A DNA stretch of 64,000 nt, from the NCBI GenBank assembly GCA_031406155.1, contig JANOGW010000012.1, positions 62,001 to 126,000 of the forward strand, read 5' to 3'. This document shows, piece by piece, positions 26,275 through 35,177 of this stretch. The notes beneath the pieces are model-generated. The model saw only the letters and a list, made by a program, of their open reading frames with translations, searched no databases and had not been told where the DNA came from. This DNA is from JACMNW01 sp031406155 (lineage in GTDB: Bacteria; Pseudomonadota; Alphaproteobacteria; Rhodobacterales; Rhodobacteraceae). The position numbers were made by a program, and so were the translations under genes. Positions within the stretch are counted from its first letter, which is position 1, and each line of letters opens with the position of its first letter.

Positions 26275-27684
26275 ATGACCGCTCCGACGACGCTTTATGA
26301 CAAAATCTGGAATGACCATGTGGTGCATGAGGCCGCGGATGGCACATGCCTTTTGTACATCGACCGGCATCTGGTGCATGAAGTGACCAGCCCGCAGGCG
26401 TTTGAAGGCTTGCGGATGACCGGGCGCACAGTGCGGGCCCCGGAAAAGACCATCGCGGTGCCGGACCACAATGTGCCAACGACGCTGGACCGCGCCAATG
26501 CCGCAACCATGACTGAAGACAGCCGCATTCAGGTGGAGGCGTTGGACAAGAACGCCAAGGATTTCGGCATCAATTACTATCCGGTAACGGATGTGCGGCA
26601 GGGGATCGTGCATATTGTCGGGCCGGAACAGGGCTGGACCTTGCCCGGCATGACCGTTGTCTGCGGCGACAGCCACACGGCCACGCATGGGGCCTTTGGC
26701 GCGCTGGCGCATGGTATCGGAACTTCTGAAGTTGAACATGTGCTGGCCACACAGACGCTGATCCAGCGTAAGGGCATGAACATGAAGGTGGAAATCACCG
26801 GCAGCCTGCGCCCCGGTGTTACCGCCAAGGACATCACGCTGTCGGTGATTGGGGAAACCGGGACGGCGGGTGGCACCGGCTATGTCATTGAGTATTGTGG
26901 GCAAGCTATTCGCGAATTGTCGATGGAAGGCCGGATGACAGTTTGCAACATGGCGATCGAAGGCGGCGCGCGGGCGGGTCTGATTGCACCGGATGAAAAG
27001 ACGTTCGCCTATTGCATGGGTCGGCCGCATGCACCGAAAGGGGCGCAGTGGGAGGCAGCACTGGCGTATTGGAAAACGCTGGTCACCGATGAAGGCGCGC
27101 ATTTCGACAAGGTGGTGACCATTCGTGGCGAGGATATAGCACCCGTGGTGACGTGGGGGACATCGCCCGAGGATGTTTTGCCGATTACCGGGGTGGTGCC
27201 AAGCCCGTCGGATTTCACCGGGGGCAAGGTGGAGGCGGTGCAGCGCAGCCTGGATTATATGGGGTTGGTGCCGGGGCAGAAGCTGGCGGAGATCGCAATT
27301 GATACGGTGTTCATCGGGTCTTGCACGAATGGCCGGATCGAGGATCTGCGGGCAGCGGCGGGGATCCTGAAAGGCAAGAAAATCAAGGCCGGACTGCGCG
27401 CGATGGTGGTTCCGGGGTCGGGGCTGGTGCGGGCGCAGGCGGAAGAGGAAGGGCTGGCGCAGATTTTCATTGACGCGGGGTTCGAATGGCGATTGGCCGG
27501 TTGCTCGATGTGCCTGGCTATGAACCCCGATCAGCTAAGCCCCGGGGAACGATGTGCCGCCACATCGAACCGCAATTTCGAGGGGCGTCAGGGACGGGGT
27601 GGGCGCACGCATTTGCTGTCGCCCGTGATGGCGGCGGCAGCGGCGATCACCGGTCATTTGACGGATGTTCGCGACCTGATGTGA
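26275..27684 (+). CDS. leuC: 3-isopropylmalate dehydratase large subunit
   Basis: 469 residues. With LeuD it isomerises 2- and 3-isopropylmalate in leucine synthesis using a [4Fe-4S] cluster. The aconitase-fold motifs are present: VCGDSHTATHGAFGALAHGIG, then the cluster Cys in GSCTNGRIEDL and the pair in GCSMCLAMNPD. ATG at 26275 (MTAPTTLYDKIW) is the conserved beginning. The partner leuD is separated from it by a VPLPA-CTERM gene. Confidence 0.96.
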   Translation: MTAPTTLYDKIWNDHVVHEAADGTCLLYIDRHLVHEVTSPQAFEGLRMTGRTVRAPEKTIAVPDHNVPTTLDRANAATMTEDSRIQVEALDKNAKDFGINYYPVTDVRQGIVHIVGPEQGWTLPGMTVVCGDSHTATHGAFGALAHGIGTSEVEHVLATQTLIQRKGMNMKVEITGSLRPGVTAKDITLSVIGETGTAGGTGYVIEYCGQAIRELSMEGRMTVCNMAIEGGARAGLIAPDEKTFAYCMGRPHAPKGAQWEAALAYWKTLVTDEGAHFDKVVTIRGEDIAPVVTWGTSPEDVLPITGVVPSPSDFTGGKVEAVQRSLDYMGLVPGQKLAEIAIDTVFIGSCTNGRIEDLRAAAGILKGKKIKAGLRAMVVPGSGLVRAQAEEEGLAQIFIDAGFEWRLAGCSMCLAMNPDQLSPGERCAATSNRNFEGRQGRGGRTHLLSPVMAAAAAITGHLTDVRDLM

Positions 27685-28043
27685 TTCGTATCGCGTCGGG
27701 CACGATATGCTGTGGCGCAGTTATACAATTTAAAGTTGCATACTATTTTTTGTCACGCGCAAAAATGGCATGATTGTGGCGTATTTTGGGCAAATTGATG
27801 CATCAAAGCCTCATTTGAACGGAGTTCGCCACAGTTTTGCCCCAAGCCTTGAGCCATGGGCGGAAGTCCCGTACGTTATGGCGCGTGGAGTGTGTTGCGC
27901 TCTGCATCTGTGGCCCTGAACAGAAAAATGAGCAGTACCCCGACGAAAATCAAATGTCGGTTTCGGTTCAAGGTCAAAAAAACAGATGCAAGCGTTTGGT
28001 CATGGGCGTTGCCCCAAACAATGCAAAGTGTATGGAGAATTTT
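27685..28043 (+). promoter_or_regulatory. Intergenic leader with a sigma-54-like site before the VPLPA-CTERM gene
   Basis: A 359-base gap after leuC. TGGCATGATTGTGGCG at 27766-27781 has GG and GC ten bases apart (27767-27768 and 27779-27780), the core of a -24/-12 sigma-54 promoter. It is 263 bases ahead of the start codon, so the leader would be long. PEP-CTERM-type genes are often RpoN-dependent, which makes the site worth noting. The rest shows no supported gene. Confidence 0.4.
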
Positions 28044-28871
28044 ATGCGTAGTAAGTTGAATGGTGTGTTTGCGTTTGCCGCAGCGGCCGCAATCACACTG
28101 GGTAGTTTCGGGACTGTCCAAGCGGCAGTGGTTGATGTGTCCGGAGTAAGCGGCACTTGGACCGCGTTGGAGCCGCCACAAGGCCCAACCAATGTCACCG
28201 GTATCGGCACAAACAGTGTCTCATGGGGCACACCTCAACGCAGACAGCAAAGCGGCTATTCCTTCGTGGGTGCCGCCGCGGGCCAGATTGAAACCGGCGT
28301 CGATTTCAATCTGGGAACTTTCAACCATAACAACTTTGTCATCAATATTGGCACTTCGATCACTGGCGCGGGCTTGGGCGTTGCGGTCAATCTACTTATC
28401 GGCGGCGTAGAGCGCGTGGTTAGCGCTGGATTCAACTTCGCCCATTTGGAAACCAACAACGCGGGCGAAGGTAGTGGACGCCGTGGGAGCGGTGGTAGTT
28501 GTGCGAATGGCGGCGCGAACGGCTCTGGCGTGAACGTTTCGGGCTGTGCAGACCGTGTGACGATCCTAGACAACAAATCGTCGGACCAGAGTTTTGTGCT
28601 TGATGGCTTCCAGTACATTTTGGAGATCACGGGTTTTATTCGCGACGGAATCGCCTTCAGCGAATTCTGGACGGAAGAAAACAAAGCGAATTCGGCGATC
28701 CTGCGCGCCCGTTTCACGCTTGTCGGTCCGACTGCTGGCGAGCCTAATCCGGGTGGCGGTGGCGGTGGTGGCGATCCAATTCCTTCGCCGGTTCCATTGC
28801 CGGCGGCTGGTTGGATGATTCTGGCCGCACTCGGTGTACTTGCAGCGACACGTGCGCGTCGCAAAGCCTGA
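28044..28871 (+). CDS. VPLPA-CTERM (PEP-CTERM-like) sorted surface protein
   Basis: About 275 residues. A signal peptide (MRSKLNGVFAFAAAAAITLG, cleavage after VQA near 27) precedes a Gly/Asn-rich beta-type domain. NHNNFVI near residue 95 recalls the THxN family of PEP-CTERM proteins. The last 26 residues are a VPLPAAGW motif, a hydrophobic helix and RARRKA, the sorting signal recognised by exosortase-type enzymes in Rhodobacterales. GGAG lies seven bases before ATG 28044. No exosortase gene is in the window. It sits between leuC and leuD with its own terminator, so it is likely a separate transcript. Confidence 0.85.
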   Translation: MRSKLNGVFAFAAAAAITLGSFGTVQAAVVDVSGVSGTWTALEPPQGPTNVTGIGTNSVSWGTPQRRQQSGYSFVGAAAGQIETGVDFNLGTFNHNNFVINIGTSITGAGLGVAVNLLIGGVERVVSAGFNFAHLETNNAGEGSGRRGSGGSCANGGANGSGVNVSGCADRVTILDNKSSDQSFVLDGFQYILEITGFIRDGIAFSEFWTEENKANSAILRARFTLVGPTAGEPNPGGGGGGGDPIPSPVPLPAAGWMILAALGVLAATRARRKA

Positions 28872-28895
28872 CTTGAACGGCGTCAAGAATTGACC

Positions 28896-28922
28896 AAAGG
28901 GCGCAGCCATCTGCGCCCTTTT
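28896..28922 (+). terminator. Rho-independent terminator after the VPLPA-CTERM gene
   Basis: AAAGGGCGCAG (28896-28906) pairs with CTGCGCCCTTT (28911-28921) over a CCAT loop, ending in TTTT. It lies 25 bases after the stop and separates this gene from leuD. Confidence 0.88.
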
Positions 28923-28998
28923 CGCTTATCGGTCAGCCAGTTGGTTGCAGCAGTCAAAAGCGCGCCCTATGATAAGGTCAGAATCTGAAAGGCCGATC

Positions 28999-29604
28999 AT
29001 GGAAAAATTCACCAGAATAACCGGAATCGCGGCCCCCATGCCGCTTGTCAATATCGACACGGATATGATCATTCCCAAGCAGTTTCTTAAAACGATCAAG
29101 CGTTCTGGCCTTGGCAAAAACCTGTTCGACGAGATGCGCTTTACCCAAGACGGGGCAGAAATTGCGGACTTCGTGTTGAACCAACCCGCCTATCGCCATG
29201 CCGAGATTCTGGTGGCGGGTGACAATTTCGGTTGCGGCTCGTCACGCGAACATGCGCCCTGGGCGCTGCTGGATTTCGGTATCCGATGTGTCATCTCAAC
29301 CAGTTTTGCAGACATCTTTTACAACAACTGCTTCAAGAACGGCATTCTTCCGATCGTGATGCCACAAGAGGTTGTTGATGTTCTGCTGGCCGACGCGCGC
29401 CGGGGGGCCAATGCCCGCATCAGCGTTGATCTGCAAAACCAGACGGTGACCACATCAGATGGTCAGGAATTTGCCTTCGACGTCGACCCCTTCCGCAAGC
29501 ATTGCATGATCAATGGGTTGGACGATATCGGCCTGACGCTTGAAAAAGTATCCGCAATAGACACATTTGAGAAAAGCGCTGCGCTGCATCGGTCTTGGGT
29601 CTGA
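28999..29604 (+). CDS. leuD: 3-isopropylmalate dehydratase small subunit
   Basis: 201 residues, usual for LeuD. It starts MEKFTRITGIAAPMPLVNID with TDMIIPKQFLK following. GDNFGCGSSREHAPWAL is the aconitase swivel-domain signature. With LeuC it forms the isomerase of leucine synthesis. ATG at 28999 has AAAGG about seven bases upstream. Confidence 0.95.
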   Translation: MEKFTRITGIAAPMPLVNIDTDMIIPKQFLKTIKRSGLGKNLFDEMRFTQDGAEIADFVLNQPAYRHAEILVAGDNFGCGSSREHAPWALLDFGIRCVISTSFADIFYNNCFKNGILPIVMPQEVVDVLLADARRGANARISVDLQNQTVTTSDGQEFAFDVDPFRKHCMINGLDDIGLTLEKVSAIDTFEKSAALHRSWV

Positions 29605-29828
29605 CGGCCCGCCCCTCGCTACATGTTGTGCTGCTCCCGGTATAGCCTCGGTTTATTCTTTGTCTTGATGCAATCTGGCGACACATTCTCCGCATATCCG
29701 CCACAAAGTTTTCGTTTGTTTGTCTGAAGATTGCGGTGGATACCGAAAGAAGGCAGAATTTGGGCAAGATTGAGGCAATCCGCCACAAAGTGCGGAATAA
29801 CGTTGGTCAAAGGGCATGGCAAAGCACC

Positions 29829-30695
29829 ATGCTCGGCCAGTTTGAGGGTGGGAAAGCAGTGGTTTCGCGGCTATCAGGTGCAGCGGTCCGCGCTTTTCTT
29901 GTGATGGTCCTTGTGGCTACGCCGTCTGTCTTGCTGCCCGATGTTGGAACCGACACCAAGCAAATGGTGGCATTGGTTGCCCTGTTCGCCGGCCTTCTGA
30001 CGCTTGTCGAGTACAACACGACCTATCCCGGCCTGATCGAGTTTCGCGACGCGCCACCCTTCAACAGAGTGCGCTATTTGATGCTGTTTGCCACAGTGTT
30101 CACGCTTGGCGTGATCGAACGCGGCATGACCGACCCGTCGACGCTGACCGAGTTGATGGCAGCGGTCGGGGGCCTGATTGGCGGGGCGATGGATTTTCCC
30201 TACAGCCCGGTGCGGCTGGCGACGCTGATGATGACCGATAACGCCCTGCCTGGCCATGTGGCCACAGTGCGCACCGGGGCCGGCATGGCCTATCTGATAT
30301 CGTTGATTTCGCTTGCTGTTTTCGTTGCTCTTCTGAAAGCGGGCAGTTGGCCGAAGCGCGACGCCGCTTTCAACGTCTGGGTCAACCTGCCGACGTTTGA
30401 TCCAACCGCAGGCGGCGATGTGGTCGAACGGCTTGAGCGGGATGCGCGCATCAACATCGCCTTGGGCTTCTTGTTGCCGTTTGTGATCCCTGCTGTGGTC
30501 AAAGCCGCCTCCGAAGGGTTCGAGCCGCTGACCCTGACCTCTCCGCAAACCCTAATCTGGACAATGGCAGCATGGGCGTTTCTTCCGGCAAGTCTGTTCA
30601 TGCGTGGCATCGCGATGGGCCGCATCGCCGATATGATCCGCGAAAAGCGCCGGGCAACAGGTGTGATCGAGCGTTCAGAGTATTTGCCAGCCTGA
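29829..30695 (+). CDS. Multi-pass inner-membrane protein, function unknown
   Basis: About 288 residues from the ATG at 29829, or up to 319 if an upstream start is used. Five or more hydrophobic helices are visible: VRAFLVMVLVATPSVLL, MVALVALFAGLLTL, LMLFATVFTLGVI, YLISLISLAVFVALL and the end segment. Between helices are acidic/basic loops; no transporter or enzyme motif is recognised. The next gene begins within its 3' end, so the two are probably co-transcribed. The start is uncertain since neither candidate has a good ribosome site. Confidence 0.6.
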   Translation: MLGQFEGGKAVVSRLSGAAVRAFLVMVLVATPSVLLPDVGTDTKQMVALVALFAGLLTLVEYNTTYPGLIEFRDAPPFNRVRYLMLFATVFTLGVIERGMTDPSTLTELMAAVGGLIGGAMDFPYSPVRLATLMMTDNALPGHVATVRTGAGMAYLISLISLAVFVALLKAGSWPKRDAAFNVWVNLPTFDPTAGGDVVERLERDARINIALGFLLPFVIPAVVKAASEGFEPLTLTSPQTLIWTMAAWAFLPASLFMRGIAMGRIADMIREKRRATGVIERSEYLPA

Positions 30696-31747
30696 TTGCG
30701 GCGCTCTGTCTGGGATCATATCCCGCTATCGCCGAAACCCTCCGTGTCGCCACCTACAATGTCGAGATGAACCGGGCCGGCCCCGGCCTTCTGCTGCGCG
30801 ATCTGCAACGGGGCGAGGATCCTCAGATAGCGGCATCAGTGCGGGTGATTGCAGCACTTCAAGCGGATGTCGTGCTGTTGACCGGGTTTGACTATGATCT
30901 TGATCAGCTGGCGCTGGATGCCTTTGTCAGTCGCTTGGCGCAAAAGGGTGCGATCTATCCCCATCGATTTTCAGCTCGGCCAAATACGGGGTGGCGAACC
31001 GGGCTTGATCTGGACCAAGACGGCGTCATGGGCGGACCAGGGGACGCGCAGGGTTATGGGCGGTTTTCTGGCGAGGGCGGCATGGCGGTGCTGTCGAGAT
31101 TGCCGATCCTGAAAGACGAGGTGCGCGATTTTTCCGCGTTTCTGTGGCGCGATCTGCCCGGCGCATTGCTTTTTGACGGCATGACGCCTCAGGCCACGGC
31201 CATTCAGCGCCTGTCAAGCACGGCGCATTGGGATGTGCCTGTCACATTGCTGGATGGCACAGCGCTGCATCTGCTTGCCTGGCATGCAGCGCCGCCGGTG
31301 TTTGACGGCCCAGATGACCGGAATGGTCGGCGCAATCATGACGAGGCGGCGTTCTGGACCGCGTTGATTGACGGCGATCTGCCGATGCTTCCCCCCAAGC
31401 CGCCGTTCGTGGTGATTGGTGATGGCAATCTGGACCCCAGCGATGGCGACGGCGTTCCTCTTGGGCTTCTTCGCCTGTTGCGGCATCCCGGCCTGCAGGA
31501 CCCCGCGCCGCGCGGCACTTCGGGGCGTCATGAGCCGGGTCATAGCGGAGACGCGGCCCTTGATACCGCAGATTTCAGCGCAAGGAACGGCCCCGGCGGG
31601 CTGCGTGTGGATTACATACTGCCCTCGACAGGGTTGCAGGTTGCGGGGTCAGGTGTGATGTGGCCGGTGCCGGGTGATCCGCTGGCAGCGGTGCTTGCGC
31701 TGGCCTCACGGCATCGGCCGGTCTGGGTGGATATCACCTGGCCGTAA
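30572..31747 (+). CDS. Endonuclease/exonuclease/phosphatase-family protein, probably secreted
   Basis: The EEP core has RVATYNVEMN near the start of the domain, QADVVLLTGFD, then FVVIGDGNLDPSDGDG and LRVDYILPS at the C-terminus. This matches the DNase I-like fold. A hydrophobic stretch (VFASLIAALCLGSYPAIAE) directly before it looks like a signal peptide. The frame has no ATG, GTG or TTG between 30572 and the domain. Either translation starts at ATG 30572 inside the previous gene, giving a long n-region, or at the CTG at 30692 that overlaps the upstream TGA. The substrate is unknown. Confidence 0.7.
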   Translation: MGVSSGKSVHAWHRDGPHRRYDPRKAPGNRCDRAFRVFASLIAALCLGSYPAIAETLRVATYNVEMNRAGPGLLLRDLQRGEDPQIAASVRVIAALQADVVLLTGFDYDLDQLALDAFVSRLAQKGAIYPHRFSARPNTGWRTGLDLDQDGVMGGPGDAQGYGRFSGEGGMAVLSRLPILKDEVRDFSAFLWRDLPGALLFDGMTPQATAIQRLSSTAHWDVPVTLLDGTALHLLAWHAAPPVFDGPDDRNGRRNHDEAAFWTALIDGDLPMLPPKPPFVVIGDGNLDPSDGDGVPLGLLRLLRHPGLQDPAPRGTSGRHEPGHSGDAALDTADFSARNGPGGLRVDYILPSTGLQVAGSGVMWPVPGDPLAAVLALASRHRPVWVDITWP

Positions 31748-31861
31748 ACCGGTCTGCGGCCGGTACAACCGAACCACAACCGTCTTGCGCGCACTTGACC
31801 CCGCACTGGCCATTGGCTAGGCCACCGGGGAGTTTTTTCCGCATGAACCCCGAGGTGCATC

Positions 31862-32971
31862 TTGGCCAATCCATCCCTTCTTATTCTGGCCGGTGACGGT
31901 ATTGGCCCCGAGGTCATGGCAGAGGTGAAACGCATCATCACGTGGTTCGGCGCCAAGCGCGGCGTGACCTTTGATGTGTCAGAAGATCTGGTTGGCGGCT
32001 GCGCTTATGATGCGCATGGAACGCCATTGCATGACGACACAATGGCGAAGGCACAAGCGGTGGATGCGGTGTTGCTGGGGGCCGTTGGCGGGCCGAAATA
32101 CGACGGCCTCGATTTCAGCGTGAAGCCCGAGCGCGGGCTTTTGCGGCTGCGCAAGGAAATGGATCTCTTCGCCAACCTGCGCCCGGCGCAGTGCTTTGAT
32201 GCGCTCGCTGATTTTTCATCGCTGAAGAAGGAAATCGTGGCCGGTCTGGACATCATGATCGTGCGCGAACTGACCAGTGGCGTCTACTTTGGTGAACCGC
32301 GCGGTATTTTCCCCGACAACGAAGGTGGCCGCGTGGGCATCAATACGCAGCGTTATACCACCAACGAAATCCGGCGGGTGGCGCGGTCGGCGTTCGAACT
32401 GGCGCGCAAGCGGAACAATCGGGTTTGTTCAATGGAAAAAGCGAACGTCATGGAATCGGGGATCCTGTGGCGCGAAGAGGTGACGTGGGTGCATGAGAAC
32501 GAATACCCGGACGTGCAGCTTTCCCACATGTATGCCGATAACGGGGCCATGCAGCTAGTGCGCAATCCGAAGCAGTTTGATGTGATCGTGACCGACAATC
32601 TGTTTGGCGACCTTTTGTCGGATGCGGCGGCGATGCTGACCGGCTCGCTTGGCATGCTGCCCTCGGCCAGCCTTGGCGTGCCGATGGCCAACGGGCGGCC
32701 AAAGGCGATGTATGAACCGGTGCACGGGTCTGCGCCCGACATTACCGGCAAGGGGCTGGCCAACCCGATTGCCTGCATCCTTAGCTTTGCAATGGCTCTG
32801 CGCTATTCCTTCGACATGGGGGACGAGGCCGCACGGGTCGAGCAGGCGATTGAAACCGTGCTGGCAAACGGCGTGCGGACTGCCGATCTGATGGGGCCGG
32901 ATGGTGGCACGCCAACGTCAACAACCGGCATGGGCGACGCGATTTTGGCGGCACTGGACGCGAGTCTCTGA
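31862..32971 (+). CDS. leuB: 3-isopropylmalate dehydrogenase
   Basis: 369 residues. It oxidises 3-isopropylmalate to 2-oxoisocaproate with NAD+. It begins with ANPSLLILAGDGIGPEVMAE and has RELTSGVYFGEPRG, DNLFGDLLSDAA and the C-terminal EPVHGSAPDITGKG. The start is TTG at 31862, preceded by GAGGTGCATC. Together with leuC and leuD the leucine branch genes are all within 7 kb. Confidence 0.95.
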   Translation: MANPSLLILAGDGIGPEVMAEVKRIITWFGAKRGVTFDVSEDLVGGCAYDAHGTPLHDDTMAKAQAVDAVLLGAVGGPKYDGLDFSVKPERGLLRLRKEMDLFANLRPAQCFDALADFSSLKKEIVAGLDIMIVRELTSGVYFGEPRGIFPDNEGGRVGINTQRYTTNEIRRVARSAFELARKRNNRVCSMEKANVMESGILWREEVTWVHENEYPDVQLSHMYADNGAMQLVRNPKQFDVIVTDNLFGDLLSDAAAMLTGSLGMLPSASLGVPMANGRPKAMYEPVHGSAPDITGKGLANPIACILSFAMALRYSFDMGDEAARVEQAIETVLANGVRTADLMGPDGGTPTSTTGMGDAILAALDASL

Positions 32972-33026
32972 CGCATCGCGGCGCTGGCTGCCAGCCCCGC
33001 ACCCATGTTTTGCCGGGGTCATCATC

Positions 33027-33887
33027 TTGCCACAACCATCTAACGTTCAGGGTGCACTGCTTGGGCTGCTGGCAATGGGGCTGTTTGCCTGCGCCGACAT
33101 AACGATCAAGGTGCTGGGTGGTGATTACAACCCGTTCCAGATCATCTTCTTCGCCGGGCTGATGACTTTTCCGCTGATCGCTGGTCATATCATTGCAGAC
33201 CCGATCACCGCCACCATGCGGCCGCGAAAGCCGGGACTGATGGCGCTGCGCTGCGTCATTGTCCTGCTAAATGGCATTTTCGGGACCTATGCCTTCGTCA
33301 CCTTGCCGCTGGCGCAGTGCTACGCGATCTTTTTCATGATGCCGATCTTCATCACTCTGCTGGCCGTCCCGATCCTGGGCGAAAAGATCGACCTGCTGCG
33401 CGGGACGGCGGTGGTGGCCGGACTGATCGGCGTGCTGATCGCGCTTGATCCGGGTACCGGCAGGCTGCAATGGGGCCATGCGGCGGCGCTCGCAGGCGCG
33501 CTGGTCGGTGCCGGCAACTATATCATCATTCGCAAGACCGGCGCGGTCGAGCGGACCGCGGTTCTTTTGCTCTATCCGTTGATCTTGCAGGTGGCAGTGG
33601 CGGCGGCGGTGTTGCCGATGGTCTACCAACCGATGCCGTTTCGTGACCTTGCCTTGACCGCGTTGATGGCGGCGGTCACCTTTGTGGGCTATCTGGCGAT
33701 TATCGCCGCCTACCGCCGCGCGCCCGGTATCGTGGTGGCCCCGATGCAGTATTCGCAGATCATCTGGGCGGCAGTCATGGGGGCGCTGTTGTTTGATGAA
33801 CATATGAGCGTGCACACCGTGGTGGGCACCGCAATCATCATTGCGGCAGGGATCGTGATCGTGGCGCGGCCGGAACGCCCGGCCTGA
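33027..33887 (+). CDS. EamA/DMT-family permease, copy 1
   Basis: About 286 residues with ten predicted helices. AMGLFACADITIKVLGGDY, the QCYAIFFMMPIFITLLA segment and the terminal PMQYSQIIWAAVMGALLF are DMT features. The start is TTG at 33027, the only start that leaves a normal N-terminus. It is a close paralogue of the next gene (both carry LAQCYAIFF and PMQYSQIIWA). Substrate unknown; many relatives export amino acids or metabolites. Confidence 0.85.
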   Translation: MPQPSNVQGALLGLLAMGLFACADITIKVLGGDYNPFQIIFFAGLMTFPLIAGHIIADPITATMRPRKPGLMALRCVIVLLNGIFGTYAFVTLPLAQCYAIFFMMPIFITLLAVPILGEKIDLLRGTAVVAGLIGVLIALDPGTGRLQWGHAAALAGALVGAGNYIIIRKTGAVERTAVLLLYPLILQVAVAAAVLPMVYQPMPFRDLALTALMAAVTFVGYLAIIAAYRRAPGIVVAPMQYSQIIWAAVMGALLFDEHMSVHTVVGTAIIIAAGIVIVARPERPA

Positions 33888-33986
33888 AATTCGCTTTGCA
33901 GGGCATCGGGCGCTTGAATTTCGCCCGCCCACGGCGCAAAACGGCCAGACCGTCCCGTTACCGCCTACCGCCCGGACAAACCCCCG

Positions 33987-34958
33987 ATGCCAATGCTGAA
34001 TTCGAGTTTCAAGGGCGCGCTGCTGTCACTGGCTGCGTTCGGATTTTATGCCACGCATGATGTGGTGGTGAAATTTCTGGGCACCAGTTACACCTCGTTC
34101 CAGATCATCTTTTTCTCTGGCCTGATGGGCTTTCCGCTGGTCACCATGATGCTGATGGCGGACCGGTCGGATGGCAATCTGATCCCCAAACATCCGTGGT
34201 GGACAGCACTGCGAACGGTTGCTGCGGTGGCGACCGGGGCGATGGGGTTTTATGCCTTCTCGAAACTGCCTCTGGCGCAGTGTTACGCGATCTTCTTTGC
34301 GATGCCGATCCTGATCACGCTGATGGCGATCCCGATACTGAGCGAAAAGATCGGGCTGCGCCGTGGTCTGGCAGTGATCGTCGGGCTGTTGGGGGTCCTG
34401 ATCGTGCTGCAACCCGCACAGGTCAGCCTGGGACTGGGGCATCTTGCGGCGCTGGGTGCGGCCACAACGGGGGCGATGACATCGGTGATCGTGCGCAAGA
34501 TTGGCAATGACGAACGCTCGGTCGTCTTGATGCTGTATCCGATGGTGGCAAGCTTCCTGCTGATGGGTCTGGCGATGCCCTTCGTCTATGTGCCGATGCC
34601 GCTGGGGCATCTGGGGCTGCTGGCGGTGATGGCGCTGTTGGGGCTGATCGGGTCGATGTTGGTGATTGCGGCCTATCGGACGGCACCGGCGATCATCGTG
34701 GCGCCAATGCAGTATTCGCAGATCATCTGGGCTGTGGGTTACGGATACCTGTTCTTTGACGAAGCGATGGATTGGACCACTGCCATCGGAACCGCCGTGA
34801 TCATTGCGTCCGGCATCTACATCGTCTTGCGCGAAGACACGCCCAAAGTGTCGGCCAACCGGCCCGTTCTCAATTCGCGATCACGGCTGGATACCGGTAT
34901 GGTGCCGCGCGTCAGCTTGTGGTTGCGGCTGTTCGAAAGGCGGGACCGCGCCCGCTGA
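33987..34958 (+). CDS. EamA/DMT-family permease, copy 2
   Basis: 323 residues. It is colinear with the preceding gene and shares several blocks, including TSFQIIFFSGLMGFPL and LAQCYAIFFAMPILITLMA. It has ten helices plus a C-terminal basic cytosolic tail of about 40 residues that the first copy lacks. It starts at ATG 33987; a second ATG is at 33993. The pair is most likely a tandem duplication that has diverged. Substrate unknown. Confidence 0.85.
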   Translation: MPMLNSSFKGALLSLAAFGFYATHDVVVKFLGTSYTSFQIIFFSGLMGFPLVTMMLMADRSDGNLIPKHPWWTALRTVAAVATGAMGFYAFSKLPLAQCYAIFFAMPILITLMAIPILSEKIGLRRGLAVIVGLLGVLIVLQPAQVSLGLGHLAALGAATTGAMTSVIVRKIGNDERSVVLMLYPMVASFLLMGLAMPFVYVPMPLGHLGLLAVMALLGLIGSMLVIAAYRTAPAIIVAPMQYSQIIWAVGYGYLFFDEAMDWTTAIGTAVIIASGIYIVLREDTPKVSANRPVLNSRSRLDTGMVPRVSLWLRLFERRDRAR

Positions 34959-35003
34959 CGGGCTTGCCAAATTCCGAACCAGCGGGTAATTCACGGCCAC
35001 GGT

Positions 35004-35080
35004 CGGAGCGTAGCGCAGCCTGGTAGCGCACCTGCTTCGGGAGCAGGGGGTCGGAGGTTCGAATCCTCTCGCTCCGACCA
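35004..35080 (+). tRNA. tRNA-Pro (anticodon CGG)
   Basis: A 77-base cloverleaf: acceptor CGGAGCG pairs with CGCTCCG, D-arm GCGC-GCGC, anticodon arm CCTGC-TTCGGGA-GCAGG with anticodon CGG, and T-arm GGAGG-TTCGAAT-CCTCT. The 3' ACCA is encoded. Confidence 0.95.
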
Positions 35081-35107
35081 ATTGTAGGGCCCACCAATTG
35101 TAGGGCC
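35077..35107 (+). repeat. Tandem 16-bp repeat beginning in the tRNA-Pro 3' end
   Basis: ACCAATTGTAGGGCC occurs at 35077-35091 and again at 35093-35107, with period 16. The first copy begins with the tRNA's ACCA. It looks like a small slippage duplication; no integrase or second att-like site is seen. Confidence 0.7.
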
Positions 35108-35177
35108 GACCATACTCCCGATCTTTCTGATCTGGTCGGATGTCTGCGGCGCAAGTATTCTTGCGAAGAGGATGCGG

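Noticed and set aside
35004..35107. Prophage or island attachment site at the tRNA
   Set aside because: No integrase, recombinase or second matching site is found in the window.
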